Notes: generated by a model from the letters alone, not told the origin. 43,450 bases of DNA from Bacteroidota bacterium (GCA_018816945.1 JAHIVC010000017.1:1-43450), one strand, 5' to 3'; numbered from the stretch's first letter, positions 31,595 to 41,491 are shown. Numbers and translations are program-made.

Positions 31595-32917
31595 ATGAAA
31601 ATTACGATAGTTGGTACCGGATACGTTGGTTTAGTAACAGGTACATGCTTTGCTGAAGTCGGCATTGATGTTAGTTGTGTGGATATTGATAAGAAAAAAA
31701 TTGATGGCCTCAATAAAGGAATTATTCCAATTTTTGAGCCCGGTCTGGAAGAACTTGTTCATAGAAATGTCAAAAAAGGAAGATTACATTTCACTACAGA
31801 TTTGGCCTCCACACTTGATGGGTGTGAAGTTGTTTTTGGTGCAGTCGGAACCCCTCCCGATGAGGATGGAAGCGCTGATTTAAAATATGTTCTGGAAGTT
31901 GCCAGAGAAGTCGGACAACACATGACTGACTATTTGTTAATGGTTACAAAAAGCACAGTTCCGGTTGGAACAGCCGAAAAAGTAAGAGCTGCATTACAAG
32001 GGGCACTTGATGTCAGAAGATCTGACCTTAAATTTGACGTAGCTTCAAATCCTGAATTTCTGAAGGAAGGAGCAGCTATTGATGATTTCATGCGCCCTGA
32101 TCGAATTGTTGTAGGAGTGGACAAACCTAAAGCACAAGACTTGATACAAAAGCTTTATAAACCATTTACAATGAATGGCCATCCTGTAGTATTTATGGAT
32201 ATCATTTCAGCTGAGATGACAAAATATGCCGCTAACTCAATGCTCGCAACAAAAATCAGCTTTATTAATGATATTGCCAACCTATGCGAAATTGTTGGTG
32301 CAAACGTAAATATGGTTCGTAAAGGAATTGGTTCCGACACCCGAATCGGCCCAAAATTTATTTATCCCGGTGCAGGATACGGTGGCTCATGTTTTCCAAA
32401 AGATGTGAAAGCATTAATTAAAACTGCCGACGATAATAACTATTCCTTAGATGTACTAAAAGCTGTTGAAGAAGTTAATGAAAGACAAAAATCCATCATG
32501 TACCGTAAAGTTGCTGCCTATTTCGATAATAAATTAGTAGGTAAAAAAATTGCTTTATGGGGCTTGTCATTTAAACCTAAAACTGATGATATGCGTGAAG
32601 CTCCATCGTTGGTGATTATTAAAAAATTCCTTGAAGCCGGAGCAAGCGTAAGTGCTTATGATCCTGCAGCGATGGAAGAAGCAAAAATCAAACTCGGCAA
32701 CTCTATTGAGTATGTTCAAAACCAATATGATGCACTTAAAAATGCCGATTGTCTTGTCATCATCACCGAATGGTCCGAATTCAAATTCCCGGATTTTGCA
32801 AGGATTAAAAAACTTTTAAAGAATCCTGCGATATTTGATGGTCGTAACATCTACGATTATAACGAAATTAAAAAGCTCGGATTTGATTATTCCTGCATTG
32901 GAATCAATATTAAATAA
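31595..32917 (+). CDS. ugd: UDP-glucose 6-dehydrogenase
   Basis: This 440-residue enzyme has an N-terminal NAD domain (VGTGYVGLVTG), the central EFLKEGAAIDDF segment with the catalytic region, Cys266 in GGSCFPKD (the thioester nucleophile), and the C-terminal UDP-binding domain (WGLSFKPKTDDMREAPS). It oxidises UDP-glucose to UDP-glucuronate with two NAD+. A terminator follows at 32922, but the next gene uses the product as its substrate, so the two form one pathway: UDP-glucose to UDP-glucuronate to UDP-xylose. Confidence 0.97.
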   Translation: MKITIVGTGYVGLVTGTCFAEVGIDVSCVDIDKKKIDGLNKGIIPIFEPGLEELVHRNVKKGRLHFTTDLASTLDGCEVVFGAVGTPPDEDGSADLKYVLEVAREVGQHMTDYLLMVTKSTVPVGTAEKVRAALQGALDVRRSDLKFDVASNPEFLKEGAAIDDFMRPDRIVVGVDKPKAQDLIQKLYKPFTMNGHPVVFMDIISAEMTKYAANSMLATKISFINDIANLCEIVGANVNMVRKGIGSDTRIGPKFIYPGAGYGGSCFPKDVKALIKTADDNNYSLDVLKAVEEVNERQKSIMYRKVAAYFDNKLVGKKIALWGLSFKPKTDDMREAPSLVIIKKFLEAGASVSAYDPAAMEEAKIKLGNSIEYVQNQYDALKNADCLVIITEWSEFKFPDFARIKKLLKNPAIFDGRNIYDYNEIKKLGFDYSCIGINIK

Positions 32918-32921
32918 ATGC

Positions 32922-32958
32922 AAAGCCTGATAAAACCTATCAGGCTTTTCTTTTTTTT
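32922..32958 (+). terminator. Terminator after UDP-glucose dehydrogenase
   Basis: AAAGCCTGATA (32922-32932) and TATCAGGCTTT (32938-32948) form a perfect 11-bp stem with a 5-nt loop, followed by a T-rich tract. Confidence 0.92.
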
Positions 32959-33081
32959 CTATCTTTAAGAATTAAATAATTATTAAGATCATATTCAAAC
33001 GGGCATGTTCGTTAAGTACAATTAAGGATGAAAATCTCATATGCGAGTTTTATCTAATAAACTAATTAAACTTATTTACAG

Positions 33082-34014
33082 ATGAAAAAAATTCTAGTAA
33101 CCGGAGGTGCCGGATTTCTTGGCTCACATCTTTGTGAACGGCTTTTAAATGATGGTAATGAAGTAATTTGTCTTGATAATTATTTTACCGGTCAAAAGAA
33201 AAATGTAATACATCTGCTCGATAACCCCTACTTTGAAATGATCAGGCATGATGTTACCATGCCATTCTTTATCGAAGTAGATCAAATTTACAATTTGGCT
33301 TGTCCTGCATCACCTATTCATTACCAGTACAATCCGATTAAAACCATTAAAACTTCTGTTGCAGGTGCAATCAATATGCTTGGATTGGCCAAGCGTATAA
33401 ATGCAAAAATCCTACAAGCATCCACAAGTGAAGTTTATGGTGATCCACAGATCCACCCTCAAACTGAATCATACTGGGGGCATGTAAACCCGATCGGTTC
33501 GCGTGCCTGCTATGATGAGGGAAAACGTTGTGCCGAAGCCCTGTTCGTAAATTATCATAAACAAAACAATGTTCGTATAAAAATCATGCGCATATTTAAT
33601 ACCTATGGGCCAAGGATGCACCCGAACGACGGAAGGGTTGTTTCCAATTTTATAATGCAAGCATTACATGGTAGGGATATTACCATTTATGGTGATGGAT
33701 TACAAACCAGAAGTTTTCAATATGTAGACGATTTAATCGAAGGGATGATAAGACTGATGGAAACCGGAGATGATTTTATCGGACCCGTAAATGTTGGAAA
33801 TCCCGGCGAATTTACCATGCTTCAATTAGCTGAGAAAATCATTGAATTTATCGGCTCAAAATCAAAAATCGTTTATGAACCCCTTCCCGATGATGATCCT
33901 ATGCAACGGCAACCTGACATTACACTTGCCAGGGAAAAATTAAACTGGGAACCCAAAATTTCTTTAAACGAAGGCTTGATCAAAACAATCAATTTTTTCA
34001 AAACTATAGTATAG
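33082..34014 (+). CDS. UDP-glucuronate decarboxylase (UDP-xylose synthase)
   Basis: The 310-residue extended short-chain dehydrogenase has [15 protein letters not shown] for [12 protein letters not shown], and Tyr144-x3-Lys148 (YDEGK). The YDEGKR and [15 protein letters not shown] segments are typical of UXS enzymes rather than of epimerases. It decarboxylates UDP-glucuronate to UDP-xylose, directly following the dehydrogenase that makes its substrate. The stop is 1 bp before the start of the next gene. The product probably feeds surface polysaccharide. Confidence 0.95.
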   Translation: MKKILVTGGAGFLGSHLCERLLNDGNEVICLDNYFTGQKKNVIHLLDNPYFEMIRHDVTMPFFIEVDQIYNLACPASPIHYQYNPIKTIKTSVAGAINMLGLAKRINAKILQASTSEVYGDPQIHPQTESYWGHVNPIGSRACYDEGKRCAEALFVNYHKQNNVRIKIMRIFNTYGPRMHPNDGRVVSNFIMQALHGRDITIYGDGLQTRSFQYVDDLIEGMIRLMETGDDFIGPVNVGNPGEFTMLQLAEKIIEFIGSKSKIVYEPLPDDDPMQRQPDITLAREKLNWEPKISLNEGLIKTINFFKTIV

Positions 34015-34015
34015 T

Positions 34016-34870
34016 ATGATGCAAAACATCCTTGTTACCGGTAGCAAAGGGCAGCTTGGGAATGCAATAAAAAAGATATCATCTAAGCTGATAAATTCCA
34101 ATTTTTTCTTCACGGATATTGAAGAATTGGATATTACCTCCTACGATCAAATTGGCAAATTTATTCAAAAAAATAAAATCAATATAGTCATAAATTGTGC
34201 AGCTTATACCGCGGTTGACCAAGCAGAAACGGACCGGGAAAAAGCCTTTCTAATAAACGTGACGGCAGTAGAATACCTGTCGATACAGGCAAAAGCAAAT
34301 AATGCCACACTTATTCACATTTCCACCGATTATGTTTTTGATGGCACCAGCCATATCCCCTATAAGGAAACTGACATTCCTGATCCAAAATCGTATTACG
34401 GACTTACAAAATATGAAGCCGAACAAAAGATCGAACAGTTCGCGGAAAATGCCATCATTATCCGCACCTCCTGGCTCTATTCAGAATACGGGAACAATTT
34501 TGTAAAAACAATGATCAGGTTAGGAAATGAGAAAGAAAGCTTAAATGTAATTAACGACCAGTTTGGGTCACCTACTTATGCAGCTGATCTTGCTGATACA
34601 ATTATTAACCTAACACAAGTAAGAATTAAAGGAATTACATTTTACAATTATTCGAATGAAGGTAGTTGTACCTGGTACGAATTTGCAAAAGCCATCATGG
34701 AGTTAAAAAAGATTAATTGTGTTGTAAATCCTATCACAACCGAAGAATATCCAACAGCAGCCGTGAGGCCAAAATACAGTTTGCTCGATAAAAGCAAGAT
34801 TAAAAAAGAGTTGAATATAGAAATCCCATTTTGGAAAGAAAGTTTAAAAACCTGTTTGAAAAAAATTTAA
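34016..34870 (+). CDS. rfbD: dTDP-4-dehydrorhamnose reductase
   Basis: The 284-residue reductase has the NAD(P) motif VTGSKGQLGNAI, ISTDYVFDG, Tyr128-x3-Lys132 (YGLTK) and IIRTSWLYSEYGNNF, the RmlD signature. It performs the last step to dTDP-L-rhamnose. The other rhamnose genes (rfbA, B, C) are absent from the window. Two adjacent ATG codons begin the gene, and either may be used. It is 1 bp from the decarboxylase and 10 bp from the mutase gene. Confidence 0.94.
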   Translation: MMQNILVTGSKGQLGNAIKKISSKLINSNFFFTDIEELDITSYDQIGKFIQKNKINIVINCAAYTAVDQAETDREKAFLINVTAVEYLSIQAKANNATLIHISTDYVFDGTSHIPYKETDIPDPKSYYGLTKYEAEQKIEQFAENAIIIRTSWLYSEYGNNFVKTMIRLGNEKESLNVINDQFGSPTYAADLADTIINLTQVRIKGITFYNYSNEGSCTWYEFAKAIMELKKINCVVNPITTEEYPTAAVRPKYSLLDKSKIKKELNIEIPFWKESLKTCLKKI

Positions 34871-34880
34871 CCCACCAAAA

Positions 34881-36620
34881 ATGAAAAACCCTGAACGCGA
34901 AATCTTAGAAAAAGCAAAATCTTGGCTATCAAAAAGTTTTGATGAAAAAACACGACTTCAGGTTCAGCATTTGCTTGATCACGACCCGGCAGAACTCACT
35001 GAGTCTTTCTATAAAAACTTGGAATTTGGCACAGGAGGGTTGAGAGGGATCATGGGCGTTGGAACCAATCGCATGAACAAATATACGGTTGGGATGGCAA
35101 CACAGGGACTGGCCAATTATCTTATCAAAACTTATCCTAAGGATGAATTAATTAAGGTTGTAATAGGATACGACTCACGTAATAATAGCCGATATTTCGC
35201 TGAAATTGCTGCGGATGTTCTTTCTGCTAACGGTTGTAAAGTTTATCTTTTCGAGGATCTCCGCCCTACTCCTGAAATTTCTTTTGCAATCCGTTATTTA
35301 AATTGTCATAGCGGAATTATCATTACTGCATCGCACAACCCAAAAGAATACAATGGTTACAAAGCTTATTGGAACGATGGGGCACAACTCATTCCTCCAC
35401 ACGATAAAAATGTGGTTGAAGAAGCTTCTAAAATATTTGATATTGCCCAGGTAAAATTTAAAGGTAAAAAGGAGCATATCGAAATACTTGGTGAAGTGCT
35501 CGACAATGCCTATCTTAAAGAAATAAAGGGATTATCCCTTTCACCCGAAGCCATAAAAGCCCATCATGATATTAAAATAGTTTATACACCGCTGCATGGC
35601 ACAGGTGCCATGCTGGTTCCCAGATGCCTGAAAGAATTTGGCTTTACAAACATCAGCTCGGTTGAAGAGCAATCTGTTCCGGACGGAAATTTTCCTACGG
35701 TAGTGTCACCAAACCCTGAAGAATCTGCAGCTTTAAAAATGGCTATCGAAAGGGCCATAAAAATTGATGCTTCATTGGTAATGGCAACCGACCCGGATGG
35801 AGACAGGGTTGGTATTGCCGTTAGAAATCAAAAAAGTGAATTCGTTTTGGTTAATGGCAATCAAACTGCTTGCCTCCTCACCTATTATTTGCTTAAAAAA
35901 TGGGAAGATAATAAAAAACTGACCGGTAAGGAATATATCGTAAAAACAATTGTTACCAGCGAATTAATGAAAGATATTGCCATCAAGTTCAATGTTGAAT
36001 ATTTTGATGTTTTAACCGGATTTAAATGGATTGCCGATGTTATTCGCAAAAAAGAAGGAATTAAAACCTTCATCGGTGGCGGTGAAGAAAGTTACGGCTA
36101 TATGATTGGTGATTTTATTCGCGATAAAGATGCCGTAAGTGCCTGTGCAATGATTGCTGAAATAGCAGCCTGGGCAGCAAAAAAGGGCAAAACCATTTAC
36201 GATATACTCATCGAAATTGCAGTTGAATTCGGTCTTTATAAAGAGTCGCTCATTTCAATCGTTCGCAAGGGAAAAACCGGTGCAGAGGAAATCCAGCAAA
36301 TGATGGCTGATTTCAGAAACTACCCTCCTGAGAAAATCAATGGTTCCAGGGTAATTATTATTAAAGATTATGAATTGCAAAAAGAATTTGATTTATCAGG
36401 CAATTCGATGAAACAAATTGACTTACCCAAATCAAATGTATTACAGTTCTTTACCGAAGATGGGTCGAAAATCAGTGTGCGCCCTTCAGGTACCGAACCT
36501 AAAATCAAGTTCTACTTTAGCGTAATGGAACAACTTTATTCAGCCGATGAATATGACGAGTTGGATAAAGAATTGGGGTTCAAGATCAATAATATCATTG
36601 CTGATTTAAAATTAAAATAA
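34881..36620 (+). CDS. Phospho-sugar mutase (phosphoglucomutase/phosphomannomutase family)
   Basis: The 579-residue enzyme has the four domains of alpha-D-phosphohexomutases: GTGGLRGIMG at the start, the phosphoserine loop TASHNP (Ser151), metal site DPDGDR (Asp304, 306, 308), sugar loop GGGEESYG, and phosphate loop RPSGTEPKIKFY near the end. It interconverts hexose 1- and 6-phosphates. Length and the N-terminal segment match the PGM2-like class found in Bacteroidota. It ends the nucleotide-sugar operon, where it can supply glucose 1-phosphate for UDP-glucose and dTDP-glucose. Confidence 0.95.
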   Translation: MKNPEREILEKAKSWLSKSFDEKTRLQVQHLLDHDPAELTESFYKNLEFGTGGLRGIMGVGTNRMNKYTVGMATQGLANYLIKTYPKDELIKVVIGYDSRNNSRYFAEIAADVLSANGCKVYLFEDLRPTPEISFAIRYLNCHSGIIITASHNPKEYNGYKAYWNDGAQLIPPHDKNVVEEASKIFDIAQVKFKGKKEHIEILGEVLDNAYLKEIKGLSLSPEAIKAHHDIKIVYTPLHGTGAMLVPRCLKEFGFTNISSVEEQSVPDGNFPTVVSPNPEESAALKMAIERAIKIDASLVMATDPDGDRVGIAVRNQKSEFVLVNGNQTACLLTYYLLKKWEDNKKLTGKEYIVKTIVTSELMKDIAIKFNVEYFDVLTGFKWIADVIRKKEGIKTFIGGGEESYGYMIGDFIRDKDAVSACAMIAEIAAWAAKKGKTIYDILIEIAVEFGLYKESLISIVRKGKTGAEEIQQMMADFRNYPPEKINGSRVIIIKDYELQKEFDLSGNSMKQIDLPKSNVLQFFTEDGSKISVRPSGTEPKIKFYFSVMEQLYSADEYDELDKELGFKINNIIADLKLK

Positions 36621-36711
36621 AAAACATTCTTTTAAATTCATTTAAATATCTGATTTCAAGCATCTTTTGAAAATCTATTCAAGATTGACAAAAAAATATC
36701 ACTAAAATTAT

Positions 36712-36719
36712 TAGGTTTG
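36712..36719 (+). promoter_or_regulatory. Candidate -7 element for the membrane protein and winged-helix pair
   Basis: TAGGTTTG matches TAnnTTTG, 56 bp upstream of the start codon at 36775. No clear -33 element is seen at the right distance. Confidence 0.45.
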
Positions 36720-36774
36720 TATTGCAAACTATATTATTATTGCAGTGTTAATTTATATTTAAAACTCAAATAAT

Positions 36775-37359
36775 ATGGAAAACGATAAAATTTTAAGTCC
36801 GGCCGAAAGTTTAAAACTCATAGCCGAAACCATTGAAAAAACCAAATCAAATGTGCAAAACGGAAGCTTCTATTTTCTACTTTGGGGATGGCTGGTAAGT
36901 ATTTCCGGCATAGCGCAATTCATTATGATTAAATATACGGATATAAAAACCCATTATTACGTTTGGCCAATCATGGCAATAATTGGAACTGTTGCTTGTA
37001 TTATTTACGGTTTTAAAGTTGAGCGACAAAAAAAATATGAAACATATCTCGATTCCGTTTTTATGAATCTATGGACCGTTTTGGGTGTTTCATTCTTCTT
37101 TATTGTATTTATGGTCGTATGGCTTCACAACACAGTTGTTCCATTTGTATTATTACTAGCAGGAATAGGAACCTTAGCTTCAGGATTAATTATTAAGTTT
37201 AAACCAATGATTTTTGGAGGTGTGCTTTTTTTCATCTTTTCGATCATTGCATTATTCGTGCCGCAGCCATTTGATACATTAGTAAGCTCACTTGCAATAG
37301 TAACAGGCTATCTAATACCAGGCTATATTTTAAAATATACTCAACCTAAGAAAGCATAG
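36775..37359 (+). CDS. Membrane protein of unknown function
   Basis: The 194-residue protein begins with a cytoplasmic helix (SPAESLKLIAETIEKTKSNV) and has five or six hydrophobic segments from residue 26 to 190, with almost no hydrophilic loops. I do not recognise an enzyme motif. It is 2 bp upstream of the winged-helix regulator gene. Such membrane protein plus small regulator pairs occur widely in Bacteroidota and suggest a joint role, but which protein controls which is unknown. Confidence 0.8.
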   Translation: MENDKILSPAESLKLIAETIEKTKSNVQNGSFYFLLWGWLVSISGIAQFIMIKYTDIKTHYYVWPIMAIIGTVACIIYGFKVERQKKYETYLDSVFMNLWTVLGVSFFFIVFMVVWLHNTVVPFVLLLAGIGTLASGLIIKFKPMIFGGVLFFIFSIIALFVPQPFDTLVSSLAIVTGYLIPGYILKYTQPKKA

Positions 37360-37361
37360 CC

Positions 37362-37649
37362 ATGTTCACAGATCTTGACCCCGTTTTAAGTTCTCAGGTT
37401 CGTCTCGCAGTCGTCTCCATTCTCATGCGGGTGAAAAGCGCCGACTTCCTCTACCTGATGGAAACCATCGGCACCACACAGGGCAATTTAAGCCATCAGT
37501 TAAAAAAACTGAACGAAGCCAATTATATCGAAATCATCAAATCTTTCAGGAACAATTACCCTCACACAAGCTGCCAGATTACGAGCATAGGCAGGGATGC
37601 ATTCGAGAAATATGTGGAAGACATTAAAGGCTATTTGAATGTCAAATGA
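37362..37649 (+). CDS. Winged-helix transcriptional regulator
   Basis: This 95-residue one-domain protein has the helix-turn-helix/wing pattern SQVRLAVVSILMRV, FLYLMETIGTTQGNLSHQLKKL and IEIIKSFRNNYPHTSCQITSIGRDAFEKYV. This is the HTH_34/MarR-ArsR-like group that acts as a dimer. It has no visible ligand or metal site. It is translationally coupled to the upstream membrane protein gene (2-bp gap), so it probably regulates that operon or responds to that protein. Its stop lies at the edge of a low-complexity repeat. Confidence 0.9.
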   Translation: MFTDLDPVLSSQVRLAVVSILMRVKSADFLYLMETIGTTQGNLSHQLKKLNEANYIEIIKSFRNNYPHTSCQITSIGRDAFEKYVEDIKGYLNVK

Positions 37650-37800
37650 TTAATGTTGAATGCAGAATGTTGAATGTCTAATTATAAATTATGAGTTATG
37701 TGTTTATTTGATTTTAAATTCACCTATTTACCAATCCACCAATTTACCAATCCACCAATTTACCAATCCACCAATTCACCAATCTACTAATTCACCATTT
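37650..37800. repeat. Low-complexity block with a 16-bp tandem repeat
   Basis: TTTACCAATCCACCAA is repeated three times exactly (37727-37774), followed by degenerate ACCAAT units to 37800. Before it are TTGAATG and ATGAGTTATG motifs. These are typical dispersed intergenic repeats of Bacteroidota. A 65-codon frame across it has repetitive composition and no credible protein features. The rest of the gap to 37913 shows nothing. Confidence 0.88.
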
Positions 37801-37913
37801 CAAAATACAAACAACAGAAGAAACAAAAAAACAGTTAAATTTTTACCATTTTTGTAGGTACAATTATTAAATACATTTCCGACCTTTATCGAAAATAACA
37901 AAAACGAGTAAAG

Positions 37914-38546
37914 ATGTGGCAAATATTTCTGGGCAGTATAGTTTTAAGCTTAATTCACGCGTCCATCCCCAATCATTGGATTCCGATAATCGCGATTTCA
38001 AAAATTCAAAAATGGACGTATAAAGAAACCATTTCGGCAACTTTCATTATTGGATTTGCACATATGATGAGTACCATAATTATAGGGATTATTGTTGGCT
38101 TTCTTGGCATTAAACTCTCCGAAAATTATGATTATATCATTAAGATTGCCGCACCTTTGGTATTGCTTTCAATTGGGGTAATTTATTTATTGCTCGACCT
38201 AAAATCAGATCATCGTCACCATCATCATAAAAATGAAGAGCAAATCATTAAGAATAAGAAATCAAAATTTGCCATCATATCCTCTTTAAGTATTGCCATG
38301 TTTCTTTCGCCGTGTCTCGAAATAGAAGCTTATTATTTTCAGGCTGCCTCACTTGGCTGGATTGGGATCTTAATCGTTTCCACTACCTATCTGGCAGTAA
38401 CAATGCTTAGTATTATTGCCTTGGTTCATTTCGGATTAAAAGGCGTAAATAAATTTAACTTTCATTTTCTCGAGAATCATGATAAGATGATAACCGGGAT
38501 TGTATTGATACTCTTGGGACTATTGGCATATTTTGTTGAATTTTAG
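37914..38546 (+). CDS. NicO/RcnA-like membrane protein with histidine-rich loop
   Basis: The 210-residue protein has six hydrophobic segments. It starts with LGSIVLSLIHASIPNHWIPIIAI, similar to the HxxxxDH-type first helix of Ni/Co transporters but with N-H in place of D-H. A cytosolic or periplasmic loop in the middle has DHRHHHHKN, as in RcnA, and a later helix has AMFLSPCLEIEAYYF. Metal transport is plausible but not proven. The GH3 gene starts 11 bp downstream and is probably cotranscribed. Confidence 0.75.
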   Translation: MWQIFLGSIVLSLIHASIPNHWIPIIAISKIQKWTYKETISATFIIGFAHMMSTIIIGIIVGFLGIKLSENYDYIIKIAAPLVLLSIGVIYLLLDLKSDHRHHHHKNEEQIIKNKKSKFAIISSLSIAMFLSPCLEIEAYYFQAASLGWIGILIVSTTYLAVTMLSIIALVHFGLKGVNKFNFHFLENHDKMITGIVLILLGLLAYFVEF

Positions 38547-38557
38547 AACAAAAAACT

Positions 38558-41251
38558 ATGAGTAAGAATCCGGTTAGAAATTTTGCGCTCTATCTAATTT
38601 TTACGATTGTGATTGCAATGCTTATTTCTTGTCGGAAGAATGAGGTTTTAAAATATAAGAATCCGGAAACTCCAATCGCAGAAAGAGTTGATGATCTTTT
38701 GTCAAGAATGACAATGGAAGAGAAGTTCTGGCAATTATTCATGATTCCGGACGATTTATCAGACGGAAAGGAAAAATACAAACACGGAATATTTGGGTTT
38801 CAGGTGTCGACCAAAGGAAAATCAGGAAAAGAAGTCGAACAATTGCTGGACCATTTAGATGGTGGCACAGCCAAAGAAACAGCCGAACTCATCAACAACA
38901 TTCAAAAGTACTTCGTTGAAGAAACCCGGCTGGGAATACCCATCATCCCTTTTGATGAAGCATTGCATGGCCTGATCAGGGATGGAGCCACGGCATTTCC
39001 ACAATCCATTGCTTTGGCGGCAACCTGGGATACCTTATTGATGGGCAAGGTTGCCCATGCCATCGCGATGGAGACGAAAACAAGAGGCATCCGTCAAATC
39101 CTCTCACCTGTGCTAAACATTGCCGGAGATGTTCGCTGGGGCAGAACCGAAGAAACCTATGGCGAAGATCCCTTTCTCACCACTCAAATGGCGATAGCAT
39201 TTATCTCGCAGTTTGAGCAATCAGGTGTTTTAACCACCCCAAAACATTTTATTGCAAATGTTGGTGATGGCGGGCGCGACAGCTATCCGATTCATTTTAA
39301 CGAACGCCTGCTCGAAGAAATTCACTTCCCTGCATTTAAAGCCTGTATTCAAAAAGCTAATGCCGGATCAATCATGACGTCCTACAACTCACTCGATGGC
39401 AGTCCATGCTCTGCAAATGATTGGTTGTTGAATAAAAAATTAAAAAATGAATGGGGTTTTGAAGGATTCGTAATCTCTGATGCCGGTGCTACCGGAGGAG
39501 CAAATGTATTGCATTTTACGACTAAGGATTATGCTGAGTCAACCAAACGATCCATCGAAAATGGGTTGGACGTAATTTTCCAGACTTCCTACGATCACTA
39601 CCCCTTATTTTACAAGGCATTTGAAGATGGGATGATCGACGAGAAAGCAATAGATGAAGCGGTTCGAAGGGTACTTCGGGCTAAATTCAAACTGGGATTG
39701 TTCGAAAATCCATATGTGGATGCGGATGAATCCGAAAAGTGGAATGCATCGGCAGCACATCGTGAATTAGCAAAGAAAGCGGCCCTGGAATCGATTGTAC
39801 TGCTTAAAAATGAGCGAAATACCCTTCCGCTGAAAAAAGACATAAAATCATTGGCACTTATCGGAATTGATGCCATTGAAGCCCGATTGGGCGGTTATTC
39901 AGGACCCGGAAATAATCCCGTAAATATTTTACAGGGAATTGAAAGTAAAGTGGGCAAAACCTGCACCATTAATTATGCTCCGGCTTGTGGCAGGGAATCA
40001 ATTTCATATATTGCCATACCAAATAAAAACCTCTTTTTTTATAAGGATAACAAAAAAATATCCGGATTAAAAGGAGAATATTTCAATAATACAACACTGG
40101 AAGGGACTCCTGCATTGACCCGTGTTGACCCGCAAATTAACTTTCAGTGGACCTTGTTTTCGCCCGATCAGGAAAAAATTAATTTCGACTGGTTTGCTGC
40201 CAGATGGACGGGTAAACTTGTGGCCCCCGAAACAGGCGAATTTGATATCGGATTAGAAGGCGACGACGGATATCGCTTGTATCTTGATGATCAATTAATT
40301 ATCGATAATTGGAAAAAACAATCTTTTCGGACACTTACCAAAAAATACCATTTTGAAAAAGGCAAGGAGTATAATATAAAAGTTGAATTTTATGAAACCA
40401 CGGGTAATGTAAAGCTTAAACTGATATGGAATTTGGGTATAAAAAATTCCTATGAAAAAGAAATCGGGGATGCCGTTGCAATGGCAATGAAAAGTGATGT
40501 GGTAGTCATTGTTGCCGGCTTGGAAGAAGGTGAATTCAGGGACCGTGCGTACCTTTCATTACCCGGCCATCAGGAAGAATTGATTAAAAAGATAGCTGCT
40601 ACCGGAAAGCCTGTGGTAGTTGTTTTGGTTGGAGGCAGTGCCATTACCATGAATAACTGGATCGACCAAGTACCAGCGATCATCGATGTTTGGTATCCCG
40701 GAGATGAAGGCGGTAATGCAGTGACTGATATTTTGTTTGGCGATTTCAATCCGGCCGGACGATTGCCCATTACTTTCCCGGTTCATGAATCGCAATTGCC
40801 GCTTTATTACAACCATAAGCCCACCGGAAGGGGCGACGATTATTTAAACCTTAGCGGAAAGCCTTTGTTCCCGTTCGGTTATGGGTTGAGTTATACGCGG
40901 TTTGAATATCATGCTTTGAGCATTGAGAAGCCGCTGATCAATATAAACGAAAGTTCCACTGTTCATTTTAAAGTGACAAATAACGGAGATTACGATGGCG
41001 ACGAAGTGGTTCAATTATATATCAGGGATCTGTTTGCTTCGGTTGCACGGCCTGTATTGGAACTAAAAGGCTTTCAACGGATCTACCTAAAAAAAGGAGA
41101 AACAAAAGATCTGACTTTTGAAATCGGCCCCGAATTGCTTGCCATGCTCGACCTAAATCTGAACCGCATCGTAGAACCGGGTGAATTCAGGATCATGATA
41201 GGAGCTTCCTCCAACGACATTCGCTTAAGAGGAATATTGACTGTTAAATGA
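38558..41251 (+). CDS. GH3 family beta-glycosidase lipoprotein with inserted PA14 domain
   Basis: The 897-residue protein has a lipoprotein signal (AMLISC, Cys25). The GH3 N-terminal barrel contains KHFIANVGDGGRDS and the nucleophile Asp308 (VISDAGA). The second GH3 domain starts near 405 and is split by a PA14 domain at about 502-628 (GLKGEYFNN, LEGDDGYRLYLDD). It ends with an Fn3-like domain (VKVTNNG-type, FAS..RPVLELKGFQR). PA14 in GH3 enzymes shapes the substrate pocket toward oligosaccharides. It is probably a periplasmic or surface exo-glucosidase or xylosidase; exact specificity cannot be read. Confidence 0.94.
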   Translation: MSKNPVRNFALYLIFTIVIAMLISCRKNEVLKYKNPETPIAERVDDLLSRMTMEEKFWQLFMIPDDLSDGKEKYKHGIFGFQVSTKGKSGKEVEQLLDHLDGGTAKETAELINNIQKYFVEETRLGIPIIPFDEALHGLIRDGATAFPQSIALAATWDTLLMGKVAHAIAMETKTRGIRQILSPVLNIAGDVRWGRTEETYGEDPFLTTQMAIAFISQFEQSGVLTTPKHFIANVGDGGRDSYPIHFNERLLEEIHFPAFKACIQKANAGSIMTSYNSLDGSPCSANDWLLNKKLKNEWGFEGFVISDAGATGGANVLHFTTKDYAESTKRSIENGLDVIFQTSYDHYPLFYKAFEDGMIDEKAIDEAVRRVLRAKFKLGLFENPYVDADESEKWNASAAHRELAKKAALESIVLLKNERNTLPLKKDIKSLALIGIDAIEARLGGYSGPGNNPVNILQGIESKVGKTCTINYAPACGRESISYIAIPNKNLFFYKDNKKISGLKGEYFNNTTLEGTPALTRVDPQINFQWTLFSPDQEKINFDWFAARWTGKLVAPETGEFDIGLEGDDGYRLYLDDQLIIDNWKKQSFRTLTKKYHFEKGKEYNIKVEFYETTGNVKLKLIWNLGIKNSYEKEIGDAVAMAMKSDVVVIVAGLEEGEFRDRAYLSLPGHQEELIKKIAATGKPVVVVLVGGSAITMNNWIDQVPAIIDVWYPGDEGGNAVTDILFGDFNPAGRLPITFPVHESQLPLYYNHKPTGRGDDYLNLSGKPLFPFGYGLSYTRFEYHALSIEKPLININESSTVHFKVTNNGDYDGDEVVQLYIRDLFASVARPVLELKGFQRIYLKKGETKDLTFEIGPELLAMLDLNLNRIVEPGEFRIMIGASSNDIRLRGILTVK

Positions 41252-41377
41252 TTATTGTTGAATGATTATTGATAATTGATTAACATTTACAAATTCTTTA
41301 TCATTCAAAATTTAACATTCTACATTTTACATTCTGAATTCTAAATTCTTCATTTATCATTCAACAATAATCATTTA
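41245..41377. repeat. 22-bp perfect inverted repeat flanking low-complexity DNA
   Basis: The arm at 41245-41266 is the exact reverse complement of 41356-41377. The left arm includes the GH3 stop codon. The 89 bp between consist of TTGAATG/CATTCAA-type low-complexity motifs. It could act as a large hairpin at the transcript end or be a small dispersed element. The gap to 41491 has nothing else recognisable. Confidence 0.88.
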
Positions 41378-41491
41378 TCATTCGAATTTTTTTTATACAT
41401 TTATTCCTCGAAAATTTAAGGTTCGGCATGACATAAATCGATCAAAAATTTTCGTCTCCCCATTTAATAAAAGGCATTTAAAGCTTTTTGT

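Noticed and set aside
37721-37800. Possible CRISPR array
   Set aside because: Units are contiguous 16-bp repeats without unique spacers, and there are no cas genes.
37660-37857. A 65-codon open frame over the 16-bp repeats
   Set aside because: Its sequence is repetitive (PIHQSTN-like) and follows the tandem repeat; no start context or protein features.
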